Part shown: positions 26,793 to 33,648 of the stretch, in pieces | How the letters are laid out: each line of letters begins with the position of its first letter | Numbering within the stretch: position 1 is the first letter of the stretch | Source of the DNA: Devosia sp. YR412 | Lineage (GTDB): Bacteria > Pseudomonadota > Alphaproteobacteria > Rhizobiales > Devosiaceae | DNA: 64,000 bases | Assembly: GCF_900110945.1 (NCBI RefSeq) | Contig: NZ_FOFL01000007.1 | Location: forward strand, 1-64,000 | Direction: 5' to 3' | Position numbers and translations under genes: made by a program | The notes under the pieces: generated by a model | Database searches by the model: none | What the model saw: the letters and a program-made list of their open reading frames with translations, nothing else | What the model was told of the DNA's origin: nothing

Positions 26793-26966
26793 ATGGATTG
26801 GATCTGGAAGAGTGCACTGGCGCTGGTGGGCTGCATTGCCGGCACCTATCTGGGCCAGGAACTGGTCGGTGGCGGCGCGCTGGGCTGGATGGTCACGGGC
26901 GGTATCGTCGCGGGATGCTGCTATCCGCTGTTTCAGGCACTGCAACGCTATCGCGGCATGCGGTAA
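26793..26966 (+). CDS. Small membrane protein (57 aa)
   Basis: An ATG-TAA frame beginning MDWIWKSALALVGCIAG and ending QALQRYRGMR, with two hydrophobic segments (about 5-22 and 30-50) separated by GQELVGGGALG. AGGGAGG lies 13 nt before the ATG, rather far. It begins 40 bp after the ctaA stop on the same strand. Composition is that of a real membrane peptide, not of random GC-rich sequence. I recognise no family; a role in oxidase assembly would be guesswork. Confidence 0.5.
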   Translation: MDWIWKSALALVGCIAGTYLGQELVGGGALGWMVTGGIVAGCCYPLFQALQRYRGMR

Positions 26967-27017
26967 CATAATACCACGTCCGTAACCCATTGATTTTGCT
27001 ACAACAAATCAAGCCTA

Positions 27018-27046
27018 TTGACGGCTGTCAGAATCCCCCCTAAACG
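27018..27046 (+). promoter_or_regulatory. Sigma-70-type promoter of rplM-rpsI
   Basis: TTGACG, a 17-bp spacer, then TAAACG. It lies about 70 bp upstream of the rplM start and leaves a leader of roughly 60 nt, where ribosomal-protein autoregulation could act. Confidence 0.55.
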
Positions 27047-27115
27047 GACCGCCGAACGTGCCGCTTTCGTCCCTGGATGGAGGCTGCAAGCCCCCAATTT
27101 CTAGGGAAATTCAAT

Positions 27116-27580
27116 ATGAGCACTTACTCGGCAAAACCGAGCGAGATCGAAAAGAAGTGGATCCTGATCGACGCCAATGGCCTCGTCGTGGGTCGCGTTG
27201 CTTCGATCATTGCTTCCCGCCTGCGCGGCAAGCACAAGCCCACTTTCACCCCGCACATGGACATGGGCGACAACATTGTTGTCATCAATGCCGACAAGGT
27301 GAAGCTGACCGGCCGCAAGCTGGACCAGCACAAGTTCTACTGGCACACCGGCTTCCCCGGCGGCATCAAGGACCGGACTGCCCGTCAGCTCCTCGAAGGC
27401 CGTTTCCCCGAGCGCGTGCTCGAGAACGCCGTGCGTCGCATGATGCCGGGCGGCCCGCTGACCCGCGCGCAGCTCAAGAACCTCCGCGTCTATTCGGGCG
27501 CCGAGCATCCCCATGAAGCGCAGAACCCGGCCACGCTGGACGTTGCTGCGATGAATCCCAAGAATGCGCGGGTGAAGTAA
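27116..27580 (+). CDS. rplM: Ribosomal protein uL13
   Basis: Large-subunit protein L13, 154 aa, the alphaproteobacterial length. It is recognised from [64 protein letters not shown] and [19 protein letters not shown]. The start is ATG 27116, just after AGGGAAATTCA; the in-frame ATG at 27077 is not needed. It is cotranscribed with rpsI one base downstream, the universal bacterial pair. Confidence 0.98.
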   Translation: MSTYSAKPSEIEKKWILIDANGLVVGRVASIIASRLRGKHKPTFTPHMDMGDNIVVINADKVKLTGRKLDQHKFYWHTGFPGGIKDRTARQLLEGRFPERVLENAVRRMMPGGPLTRAQLKNLRVYSGAEHPHEAQNPATLDVAAMNPKNARVK

Positions 27581-27581
27581 T

Positions 27582-28061
27582 ATGGCCGAAACCATCAACT
27601 CCCTCGAAGACCTCGGCACCTCGACCGTCGCTCCTGTCAACACCGCACCGGTGCACACCCAGAAGCTCGACGCCCAGGGCCGTGCCTATGCAACCGGCAA
27701 GCGCAAGAACGCCGTTGCTCGCGTCTGGATCAAGCCAGGCAAGGGCAAGGTCGTTGTCAACGGCCGCGAATTCGCCGCTTACTTCGCCCGTCCCGTTCTG
27801 CAGCTGATCGTCAAGCAGCCGATCGTCGCGACCGAACGCACCGACCAGTATGACGTCACCGTCACGGTCGCCGGCGGCGGTCTCTCCGGCCAGGCCGGTG
27901 CCGTTCGTCACGGCATCTCCAAGGCCCTGAACTTCTTCGAGCCGGCCCTGCGCCCGACGCTCAAGAAGGGTGGCTTCCTGACCCGCGACAGCCGCGTCGT
28001 CGAACGCAAGAAGTACGGCAAGGCCAAGGCCCGCAAGTCCTTCCAGTTCTCCAAGCGCTAA
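27582..28061 (+). CDS. rpsI: Ribosomal protein uS9
   Basis: Small-subunit protein S9, 159 aa. The conserved core runs from [20 protein letters not shown] through [15 protein letters not shown] to [19 protein letters not shown], and the C-terminal tail ends FQFSKR, whose terminal arginine contacts P-site tRNA. The first about 35 residues ([12 protein letters not shown]...) are the extension usual in Rhizobiales. It follows rplM and is closed by a strong hairpin. Confidence 0.98.
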   Translation: MAETINSLEDLGTSTVAPVNTAPVHTQKLDAQGRAYATGKRKNAVARVWIKPGKGKVVVNGREFAAYFARPVLQLIVKQPIVATERTDQYDVTVTVAGGGLSGQAGAVRHGISKALNFFEPALRPTLKKGGFLTRDSRVVERKKYGKAKARKSFQFSKR

Positions 28062-28080
28062 GCTTCGGATATTCGAATAT

Positions 28081-28110
28081 GCAAGGGGGCCGGGAAACCG
28101 GCCCCTTTGC
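28081..28110 (+). terminator. Terminator hairpin after rpsI
   Basis: A 13-bp stem (one G-T pair) closed by a GAAA tetraloop, centred on GGGGCCGG-GAAA-CCGGCCCC, 20 bp after the rpsI stop. The downstream T-run is weak (TTTGCATTTG), but the stem is very stable. Confidence 0.8.
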
Positions 28111-28142
28111 ATTTGTCCGGCAGTGCCCATATCCCCAGCGCC

Positions 28143-28781
28143 ATGCAAAGACTCCTCGTCACCCGCTTCCACCTCCTGCTGCTGACCGTGACGCTGGCCC
28201 TGACCGGCGTCGGCTTCTTTCGCATTCCGGAAAACTTTGCCTTCCCGGCCCATTGGTCCGGCAGCGCCGCCGACTGGCTCTGGCCGCGCCATGCACTGCT
28301 GGTGGCCCCGCTCGTCCAACTGGCACTGATGACCGCCTTCTTCCTGCTCGGCCGGCTACTGACCAAAAACCACTATGCCAAGACGCAGCACATCTTCGAT
28401 CCGGCACTGACCCTCATCATGACCGTGGTCGCCGCAAGCCAGCTCGGCCTGCTGCTCACCGGCATAGGCTCCGACCTCGATTTCATCCGCGTCACCGGCT
28501 TTGGCCTCGGCGCTGCGCTGTTCCTGCTCGGAGTGGTGCTGTTCGAAGCCGAGCGTCACACTTATGCCGGCCTGCGCATGCCCTGGCCCATCCGCACCGA
28601 TGGCGCCTGGCGCCTGGTGCACCGCGTGGCGGGATTGAGTTTCGGCCTCGCCGCCATCGGCCTCGTGGCCCTGGCCTGGCTCGACGCCGGGGCAGGGGCT
28701 TTGGTCATGGGGTTTGCCGCAGCGCTGCTGCTGCCGCCAACGCTGGCCGGCCTGGCGACGCTTGCCCTGCGGTCGCGCTGA
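28143..28781 (+). CDS. DUF1648/SdpI-like integral membrane protein
   Basis: A 212-aa protein with about six hydrophobic helices. The first loop has the DUF1648 pattern (PENFAFPAHWSGSAADWLWPRH, compare the usual P-x-H-W...G..D...), and the arrangement resembles SdpI-family membrane proteins. ATG 28143 is chosen over the GTG-type extension at 28107, which runs into the terminator stem. Function unknown. It stands alone between the ribosomal operon and a VOC gene. Confidence 0.7.
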   Translation: MQRLLVTRFHLLLLTVTLALTGVGFFRIPENFAFPAHWSGSAADWLWPRHALLVAPLVQLALMTAFFLLGRLLTKNHYAKTQHIFDPALTLIMTVVAASQLGLLLTGIGSDLDFIRVTGFGLGAALFLLGVVLFEAERHTYAGLRMPWPIRTDGAWRLVHRVAGLSFGLAAIGLVALAWLDAGAGALVMGFAAALLLPPTLAGLATLALRSR

Positions 28782-28883
28782 GCCAGTTTCCGCAACAGCG
28801 TACTGACACGACTTGTCATCAGCCGGCACTAGCAGGAGAGTGGCGGCCAGCGTCGCCATCCCTTTTCAGCCTGGAGCTATACG

Positions 28884-29249
28884 ATGATCGACCATATTGG
28901 CCTGCGCACCAAACAGCCCGACACCATGATCGCCTTCTACCAGGCGGCCTTGGCCCCCCTGGGCTACACAAGACTGATGGAATTCGAAGGCACCGCCGGC
29001 TTCGGCCGCGAGCGTGCCGACATCTGGGTCGGCCCCTCCGACACCAGCCCGACCTCGCAGATCCACCTGGCCCTCGTGGCCGACAACCACGCCGCCGTCG
29101 ACGCCTTCTATGCCGCCGCCATGGCCAAGGGCGCCAAGGACAACGGCGGTCCCGGCCTGCGCCCGGAATATACCCCGACCTATTACGCGGCTTTCGTAAT
29201 CGACCCGGATGGCAATAATCTGGAAGTGATGTGTACGACGGAGGGGTGA
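28884..29249 (+). CDS. VOC-family (glyoxalase/bleomycin-resistance fold) protein
   Basis: A 121-aa single-domain vicinal oxygen chelate protein: MIDHIGLRTKQPDTMIAFYQ at the start and VIDPDGNNLEVMC at the end, with HLALVADNHAAVDAFY between. The metal-ligand positions H4, H near 62 and E near 115 are plausible. GGAG lies 9 nt before the ATG. It resembles the small VOC enzymes annotated as lactoylglutathione lyase-like, but the substrate cannot be told; a true gloA candidate is at 49922-50338. Confidence 0.85.
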   Translation: MIDHIGLRTKQPDTMIAFYQAALAPLGYTRLMEFEGTAGFGRERADIWVGPSDTSPTSQIHLALVADNHAAVDAFYAAAMAKGAKDNGGPGLRPEYTPTYYAAFVIDPDGNNLEVMCTTEG

Positions 29250-29286
29250 GACCACCGCGCAGCAGCGGGTGAGGGGCGTCTGACCC

Positions 29287-30603
29287 TCACCCCACCAGCT
29301 TGAGCGGCGCCTTGATCTTCTTGGCCTTCTTGATCTTGGGCACGCGCGGCACGTAATTGGTCATCACGCGTTCGATGACCTTGATGGCCTTTTCGATACC
29401 GTCTTCGTTCTGCAGCTGCTCGCCGATCTCGCCCGCCTTGCGGCGGTAATCCTTATTGGTGGTGAGGTCGGCCAAGGCGCCGGCCAGAATCTCCGAAGTC
29501 AGCTTGCGCAGGCGCACCGGCTTGGGCCCGCAGCCCAGCTCATAGACCCGGCGGCCCCAATAGGGCTGGTCGACGGCCTGCGGCACCACGAAGGTCGGAC
29601 GCCCGAGATGTAGGCCGGCCGAGGTCGTGCCGGCGCCGCCGTGGTGCACCACCGCCGAGACATATTTGAACAGCTTGTCGTGCGGTGCCTTTTCGATGGC
29701 AAAGATCGTGTCCGGCAGGTCCTGCGGATTGATGCCGCCCCAGCCACGCGCCACCACGGCGCGGCCGCCCCACATGGCGACGGCCTCCTTGAGGATTTTG
29801 GTATTGCGTTCGGCGCCGAACGGCATCGAGCCAAAGCCGATATAGACCGGCGCCTCGCCTTCGGAGAGGAACTTCTGGAATTCCGCCGACGGCTGCCAGT
29901 CGCTGCGATCCCTAAGCTGCCAATAGCCGGTAACCAGCGCACTCTTCGGCCAATCGCGCGGGCGAGGGGATACGACGGGCGAATAGGGATACAGCGTCGT
30001 CATCGCAGTGCCGTCGGTATTGCGGAAGAAGCCGCCCTTCTTGCGCGCCTCGAGCCCCATCAACTCGCGGCGCAGCTTGTTGCGCGGCAGGTTGTAATAG
30101 ATCTGCTGCACCGACATGGTCGCATAGGTCAGCTTGTTGAAGGCCGGGCCGAAATCGGCGCCGTAATAGATGCAGAGCGGGAATTCGCTGGTCGAGTTCA
30201 GCGGCTGCAGCGCCACCATGATGGCGGGGATATGCAGCGCCTCGGCAATGTCGATGCCAAAGCTGGTATTCATGTTGAGGATCAGCATGTCGGCGCCCTG
30301 GCACATATGCCAGGCGTGGCGCGCTGCCGTATCGACGATCTGCTGGCCCTGGCGGAGCAGGCTCGGGCCGTTGATGAGCATGGACTGGCTCATCGCATTC
30401 TCGAATCGCTGTTGCGTCAGGAAGGACTGAATCGACGGCCCAAGCGTATGGAATTCAACGCCATAGCCTTCAACCATGTCCTGGAATTCTTCGGAGGCGC
30501 CAAGCACGACGGAATAGCCGCGTTCCTTGAGGGCGATCGCAAGGGCCAGATAGGGTTGAACGTCGCCTTGCGTGCCGATCGTGACCAGGGCAATGCGCTT
30601 CAA
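29287..30603 (-). CDS. Glycosyltransferase family 1 (UGT/sterol glucosyltransferase-like)
   Basis: A 438-aa GT-B glycosyltransferase. The N-terminus RIALVTIGTQGDVQPYLALAIALKERGY is typical of the macrolide/sterol UGT group, and the donor-binding motif reads VVHHGGAGTTSAGLHLGRPT, then VVPQAVDQPYWGRRVYELG. Donors in this group are UDP- or dTDP-sugars, and acceptors are small hydrophobic molecules or lipids. The C-terminal tail is lysine-rich (PKIKKAKKIKAPLK), which could bind membrane. A glycolipid product is possible but unproven. Monocistronic; the 436 bp upstream, up to the aminotransferase gene, hold only a possible short ORF and palindromes. Confidence 0.88.
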   Translation of the reverse strand: MKRIALVTIGTQGDVQPYLALAIALKERGYSVVLGASEEFQDMVEGYGVEFHTLGPSIQSFLTQQRFENAMSQSMLINGPSLLRQGQQIVDTAARHAWHMCQGADMLILNMNTSFGIDIAEALHIPAIMVALQPLNSTSEFPLCIYYGADFGPAFNKLTYATMSVQQIYYNLPRNKLRRELMGLEARKKGGFFRNTDGTAMTTLYPYSPVVSPRPRDWPKSALVTGYWQLRDRSDWQPSAEFQKFLSEGEAPVYIGFGSMPFGAERNTKILKEAVAMWGGRAVVARGWGGINPQDLPDTIFAIEKAPHDKLFKYVSAVVHHGGAGTTSAGLHLGRPTFVVPQAVDQPYWGRRVYELGCGPKPVRLRKLTSEILAGALADLTTNKDYRRKAGEIGEQLQNEDGIEKAIKVIERVMTNYVPRVPKIKKAKKIKAPLKLVG

Positions 30604-30741
30604 AGTCTTACCTCACCATATGCCGTCCTGAGCCGAAGGTTGGCACCCTCCGGACCATTTACAATACCCACGCGAGGAATTATGAACGGCCTTGTCGATA
30701 GCTGATTTCCTTACAAAAATCGCATCTGAAGGGCAAGGGAC

Positions 30742-30858
30742 ATGCCGTCTCTATACACTGTTGCTAAGGTTGGAGCCTCGCTCGCCATCGGTGCAGTGCC
30801 CTGCGTTGCCTTGGCAATCGCTGCGTTCGCCCCTGCGGCGGCGGCAAACGCCCGCTAG
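30742..30858 (+). CDS. Possible 38-aa secreted or membrane peptide
   Basis: A short frame with AAGGGACATG just before its start. The product begins MPSLYTVAKVGASLAIG, continues with a hydrophobic alanine-rich stretch and ends AAAANAR. It looks like a signal peptide or a single membrane helix with an A-x-A-like end. A strong hairpin begins at its stop codon. It could be a real small gene or a leader. I see no family. Confidence 0.3.
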   Translation: MPSLYTVAKVGASLAIGAVPCVALAIAAFAPAAAANAR

Positions 30859-30894
30859 CTCTTCCCAAATGGCCCGAACCGGGCTGGGAAGAGC
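30858..30894. other. Long intergenic hairpin at the end of the small ORF
   Basis: Perfect 10-bp arms GCTCTTCCCA and TGGGAAGAGC enclose a second perfect 5-bp stem GCCCG-AAC-CGGGC. No T-run follows on either strand, so it is either a Rho-assisted terminator or a structured RNA element. Together with 30604-30741, which shows nothing else, it fills the gap before the aminotransferase leader. Confidence 0.5.
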
Positions 30895-30981
30895 CGAACA
30901 TGATAATCCGGCCCAAAGCTGGCCGTTTAACCCGTTCACAACCATAATTCCGCGATAATCCGAGCCTCAAACAGAGGCGCA

Positions 30982-31027
30982 GCGCTGATCAGCGCGTCGC
31001 GGCCAGTCCAGGCTTCCATGGGAAGCC
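30982..31027. promoter_or_regulatory. Palindromic leader of the aminotransferase gene
   Basis: A perfect 14-bp palindrome GCGCTGATCAGCGC (30982-30995) is followed by a 7-bp hairpin GGCTTCC-ATG-GGAAGCC (31011-31027), which ends just before the GAGGAAATC ribosome site. The first could bind a dimeric regulator; the second could limit translation. Confidence 0.4.
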
Positions 31028-31039
31028 GCCGAGGAAATC

Positions 31040-32254
31040 ATGAGCGCAGACTTCCACAAGATCCGTCGTCTTCCCCCTTACGTCTTTGCCCATATCGACC
31101 CGCTCAAGGCCAAGGCCCGCGCCGAAGGCGTCGACGTGATCGATCTTGGCATGGGCAATCCGGACATGCCAACGCCCCAGCATATCGTCGAAAAGCTGCA
31201 GGAAACCGTCAAGGACGGTCGTACCCACCGCTATTCCACCTCGCGCGGCATTCCCGGCCTGCGCAAGGCCCAAGCCAGCTATTATGGCCGCCGCTTCGGC
31301 GTGAAGCTCAATCCCGATACCCAGGTCGTCGCGACCCTGGGCTCCAAGGAAGGCTTTGCCAACATGGCCTCGGCCATCACCGCCCCCGGCGATGTGGTGC
31401 TGGTGCCCAACCCGACCTATCCGATCCACTCCTTCGGCTTCATCATGAGTGGCGGCGTCGTCCGCTCCATGCCGGCCGATCCGAACGAAGATTTCATGCG
31501 CTCGCTCGATCGTGCGGTACGGCATTCGATCCCAAAGCCGATCGCCCTGGTGCTGAACTACCCGGCCAACCCGACCGCCTATACGGCCGACCTCGATTTC
31601 TACACCGAAGTCGTCAAATACTGCCGCGCCAACGACATCTTCATCCTCTCCGATCTGGCCTATTCCGAGATCTATTTCGACGCAGACGCGCCGCCGCCAT
31701 CGGTGCTGCAGGTGCCCGGCGCCATCGATATCACGGTGGAATTCACCTCGATGTCGAAAACCTATTCCATGCCCGGTTGGCGCGTCGGCTTCGCCGTCGG
31801 CAACGAACGCCTGATTGCCGCCCTGGCGCGGGTGAAGTCCTACCTCGACTACGGCGCCTTCACCCCGATCCAGGTCGCTGCAACCGCAGCCCTCAACGGC
31901 TCGGATGACGTCATCGAAGAGGTCCGAAAGGTCTACAAGCACCGCCGCGACGTCATGGTGGAAAGCTTCGCCCGCTCCGGCTGGGACATTCCAGTGCCAA
32001 AGGCCACCATGTTCGCCTGGGCCCCGATCCCGGCCCAGTTCGCCCATATGGGCTCGCTCGAATTCGCCAAGCTGCTGATCCAGGAAACCGGCGTCGGCGT
32101 CGCCCCGGGCGTGGGCTTCGGCGAATATGGCGATCAGTATATCCGCCTCGCCTTCGTCGAAAACGAACAGCGCATCCGCCAGGCGGCGCGGAATATCAAA
32201 AAGCTCCTCGGGTCCAAGACCGGGGCAGGGAATGTGGTTCCGCTGGTCGGATAA
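31040..32254 (+). CDS. Class I/II PLP-dependent aminotransferase (AlaC/LL-DAP aminotransferase-like)
   Basis: A 404-aa fold-type I aminotransferase. The PLP lysine lies in SMSKTYSMPGWRVGF, the conserved Asn-Pro segment is LNYPANPTAY, and the C-terminal substrate arginine is in QYIRLAFVENEQRI. Rhizobial orthologues upstream of homoserine dehydrogenase are usually called aspartate, alanine or LL-diaminopimelate aminotransferase. The same neighbourhood here (hom, glpX, recJ) supports a role in aspartate-family or alanine metabolism. GAGGAAATC precedes the ATG. Confidence 0.92.
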   Translation: MSADFHKIRRLPPYVFAHIDPLKAKARAEGVDVIDLGMGNPDMPTPQHIVEKLQETVKDGRTHRYSTSRGIPGLRKAQASYYGRRFGVKLNPDTQVVATLGSKEGFANMASAITAPGDVVLVPNPTYPIHSFGFIMSGGVVRSMPADPNEDFMRSLDRAVRHSIPKPIALVLNYPANPTAYTADLDFYTEVVKYCRANDIFILSDLAYSEIYFDADAPPPSVLQVPGAIDITVEFTSMSKTYSMPGWRVGFAVGNERLIAALARVKSYLDYGAFTPIQVAATAALNGSDDVIEEVRKVYKHRRDVMVESFARSGWDIPVPKATMFAWAPIPAQFAHMGSLEFAKLLIQETGVGVAPGVGFGEYGDQYIRLAFVENEQRIRQAARNIKKLLGSKTGAGNVVPLVG

Positions 32255-32373
32255 ACTGCGAACGCCCTAAGCCCTGCGAAGGGCAGGGCGTCGCCCCAAC
32301 CACCAGACGTCACCCTCGGGCTTGACCCAAGGGCCCTACACTTGCTGCCACTTAAGCCCGCCCCACCCTCGAT

Positions 32374-32491
32374 GTCATCCCGGCCTCGAGCCGGGATCCA
32401 TCTTGAGATCTCGCCACAGCCGCAAGGTCGCTGCGATCTGGCGGTATGTGGCACAATCTCGGGATGGGCCCCGGCTCAAGGCCGGGGTGAC
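32374..32491. repeat. Inverted pair of REP-like palindromes
   Basis: Unit 1 (32374-32413) and unit 2 (32452-32491, opposite orientation) share the pattern GTCAYCCCGGCCTYGAGCC, then GGG, YCCAT and GAGAT, each with a perfect stem (ATCCCGGC/GCCGGGAT and CCCCGGC/GCCGGGG). A third, more diverged palindrome lies at 32313-32333. They occupy the 330-bp gap between the aminotransferase and the binding-protein gene, where I see nothing else. The layout is that of a BIME-type intergenic repeat. Confidence 0.7.
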
Positions 32492-32584
32492 CCTGTGGGT
32501 GTGGGCGTTTCGTCGACCAAACAAATTCCATGACACAGCTACTCACCTTTTGTATGCAGAACCACCGCCACCCATAGGTGCCCC

Positions 32585-33550
32585 ATGCTGCGTACGCTCC
32601 TCCTCGCCGTGACCCTTGCCTTCACCACCGCAGCGCATGCGCAGGATTTTCCCGTCACCATCAGCCATGCCCATGGCGAAACCACCATTCCCGCCGAGCC
32701 ACAGCGCATCGTCACGTGGGGCTGGAGCAATGAGGACGTGGTGATTGCGCTGGGAAAAATTCCGGTCGGCATGCCGTTCCAGTCCTATGGCGGCGGCGAG
32801 AATGGCGTTCATGAATGGGTCGAAGAGGCGCTCGCGGCGGCCGGCGCGAACATGCCGACTATCCTGCAGGCCTCCAACGAACCGCCCGTGGAGCAGATCG
32901 CATCACTGACGCCCGACCTGATCATTGCCGCCTATTCCGGCCTGACCCAGGATCAATATGAACTGCTGTCGGGCATCGCGCCCACCATCGCCTATTCCGG
33001 CGCGCCGTGGTCGACCTCGTGGCAGGATCTGACGCTGATCATCGGCAAGGCGCTGGGCAAGGAGGCCGAAGCGCAGGCGCTGGTCGCCGACACCACGGCC
33101 TGGGTAGAGGCGGAATTCGCCAAATATCCCGCGCTCAAGCAGGTCACTTTCGCCAGTGCGAACGACTATGATGGCGCCATGGCCGTTTACGCGCCGCTCG
33201 ACGCCCGCATGAAATTTCTCACCGATTTCGGCATGCAGCTCAATCCCAGCGTGGCCGCTCTCGCCCTGGGCGACGACGCCTTCTATTATCCGCTGAGCTA
33301 CGAGCTGTTCGACAACCTCGAGGCCGATATTTTCATTACCTATTACGAAGAGCAGGCGGCCCTCGACGCTTGGCTGACCACCCCGCAGGCCGAAACCTAT
33401 CCGCCCGTGGTTAACGGCGGTCTTGCGGCCCTGGTAGGAACGGAGAATGTCGCCGCTGTATCTCCACCCAGCATTCTGTCGCTGCGCTGGGGCCTGCCGC
33501 GCTATCTCGAAGTGCTTGGTGCCGCTGCGAAAACCGTCACAGCCAAGTAG
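32585..33550 (+). CDS. Iron-siderophore/metal-chelate ABC substrate-binding protein (orphan)
   Basis: A 321-aa periplasmic binding protein of the FepB/FhuD class (TroA superfamily). A Sec signal peptide is cut near AAHAQD (about residue 20). The family pattern is clear: HAHGETTIPAEPQRIVTWGWSNEDVVIALG, VEQIASLTPDLIIAAYSGL, a long connecting helix and a final AALVGTENVAAV region. No permease or ATPase gene is next to it; the only FecCD/FecE set in the window is at 45022-47940, which has its own binding protein. It interrupts the otherwise conserved aminotransferase-hom-glpX-recJ block. Confidence 0.88.
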   Translation: MLRTLLLAVTLAFTTAAHAQDFPVTISHAHGETTIPAEPQRIVTWGWSNEDVVIALGKIPVGMPFQSYGGGENGVHEWVEEALAAAGANMPTILQASNEPPVEQIASLTPDLIIAAYSGLTQDQYELLSGIAPTIAYSGAPWSTSWQDLTLIIGKALGKEAEAQALVADTTAWVEAEFAKYPALKQVTFASANDYDGAMAVYAPLDARMKFLTDFGMQLNPSVAALALGDDAFYYPLSYELFDNLEADIFITYYEEQAALDAWLTTPQAETYPPVVNGGLAALVGTENVAAVSPPSILSLRWGLPRYLEVLGAAAKTVTAK

Positions 33551-33557
33551 AGCATTT

Positions 33558-33595
33558 GCCGTCCTGCCGTGCTTTTTTAGCGTCGGCAGGATGGC
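33558..33595 (+). terminator. Terminator-like hairpin after the orphan binding protein
   Basis: 12-bp arms (one G-T pair), GCCGTCCTGCCG and CGGCAGGATGGC, around a T-rich 14-nt loop, 8 bp after the stop codon. It separates this gene from hom. Confidence 0.6.
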
Positions 33596-33648
33596 ATGCC
33601 CAAACTCCTATTGACGGCTAGGCGAATTCCTATGCACATGGCGCCACC

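Noticed and set aside
32313..32491. Regularly spaced repeats that might be a CRISPR array
   Set aside because: The units are inverted palindromes with only two good copies, no equal spacers and no cas genes nearby; they are REP-like.
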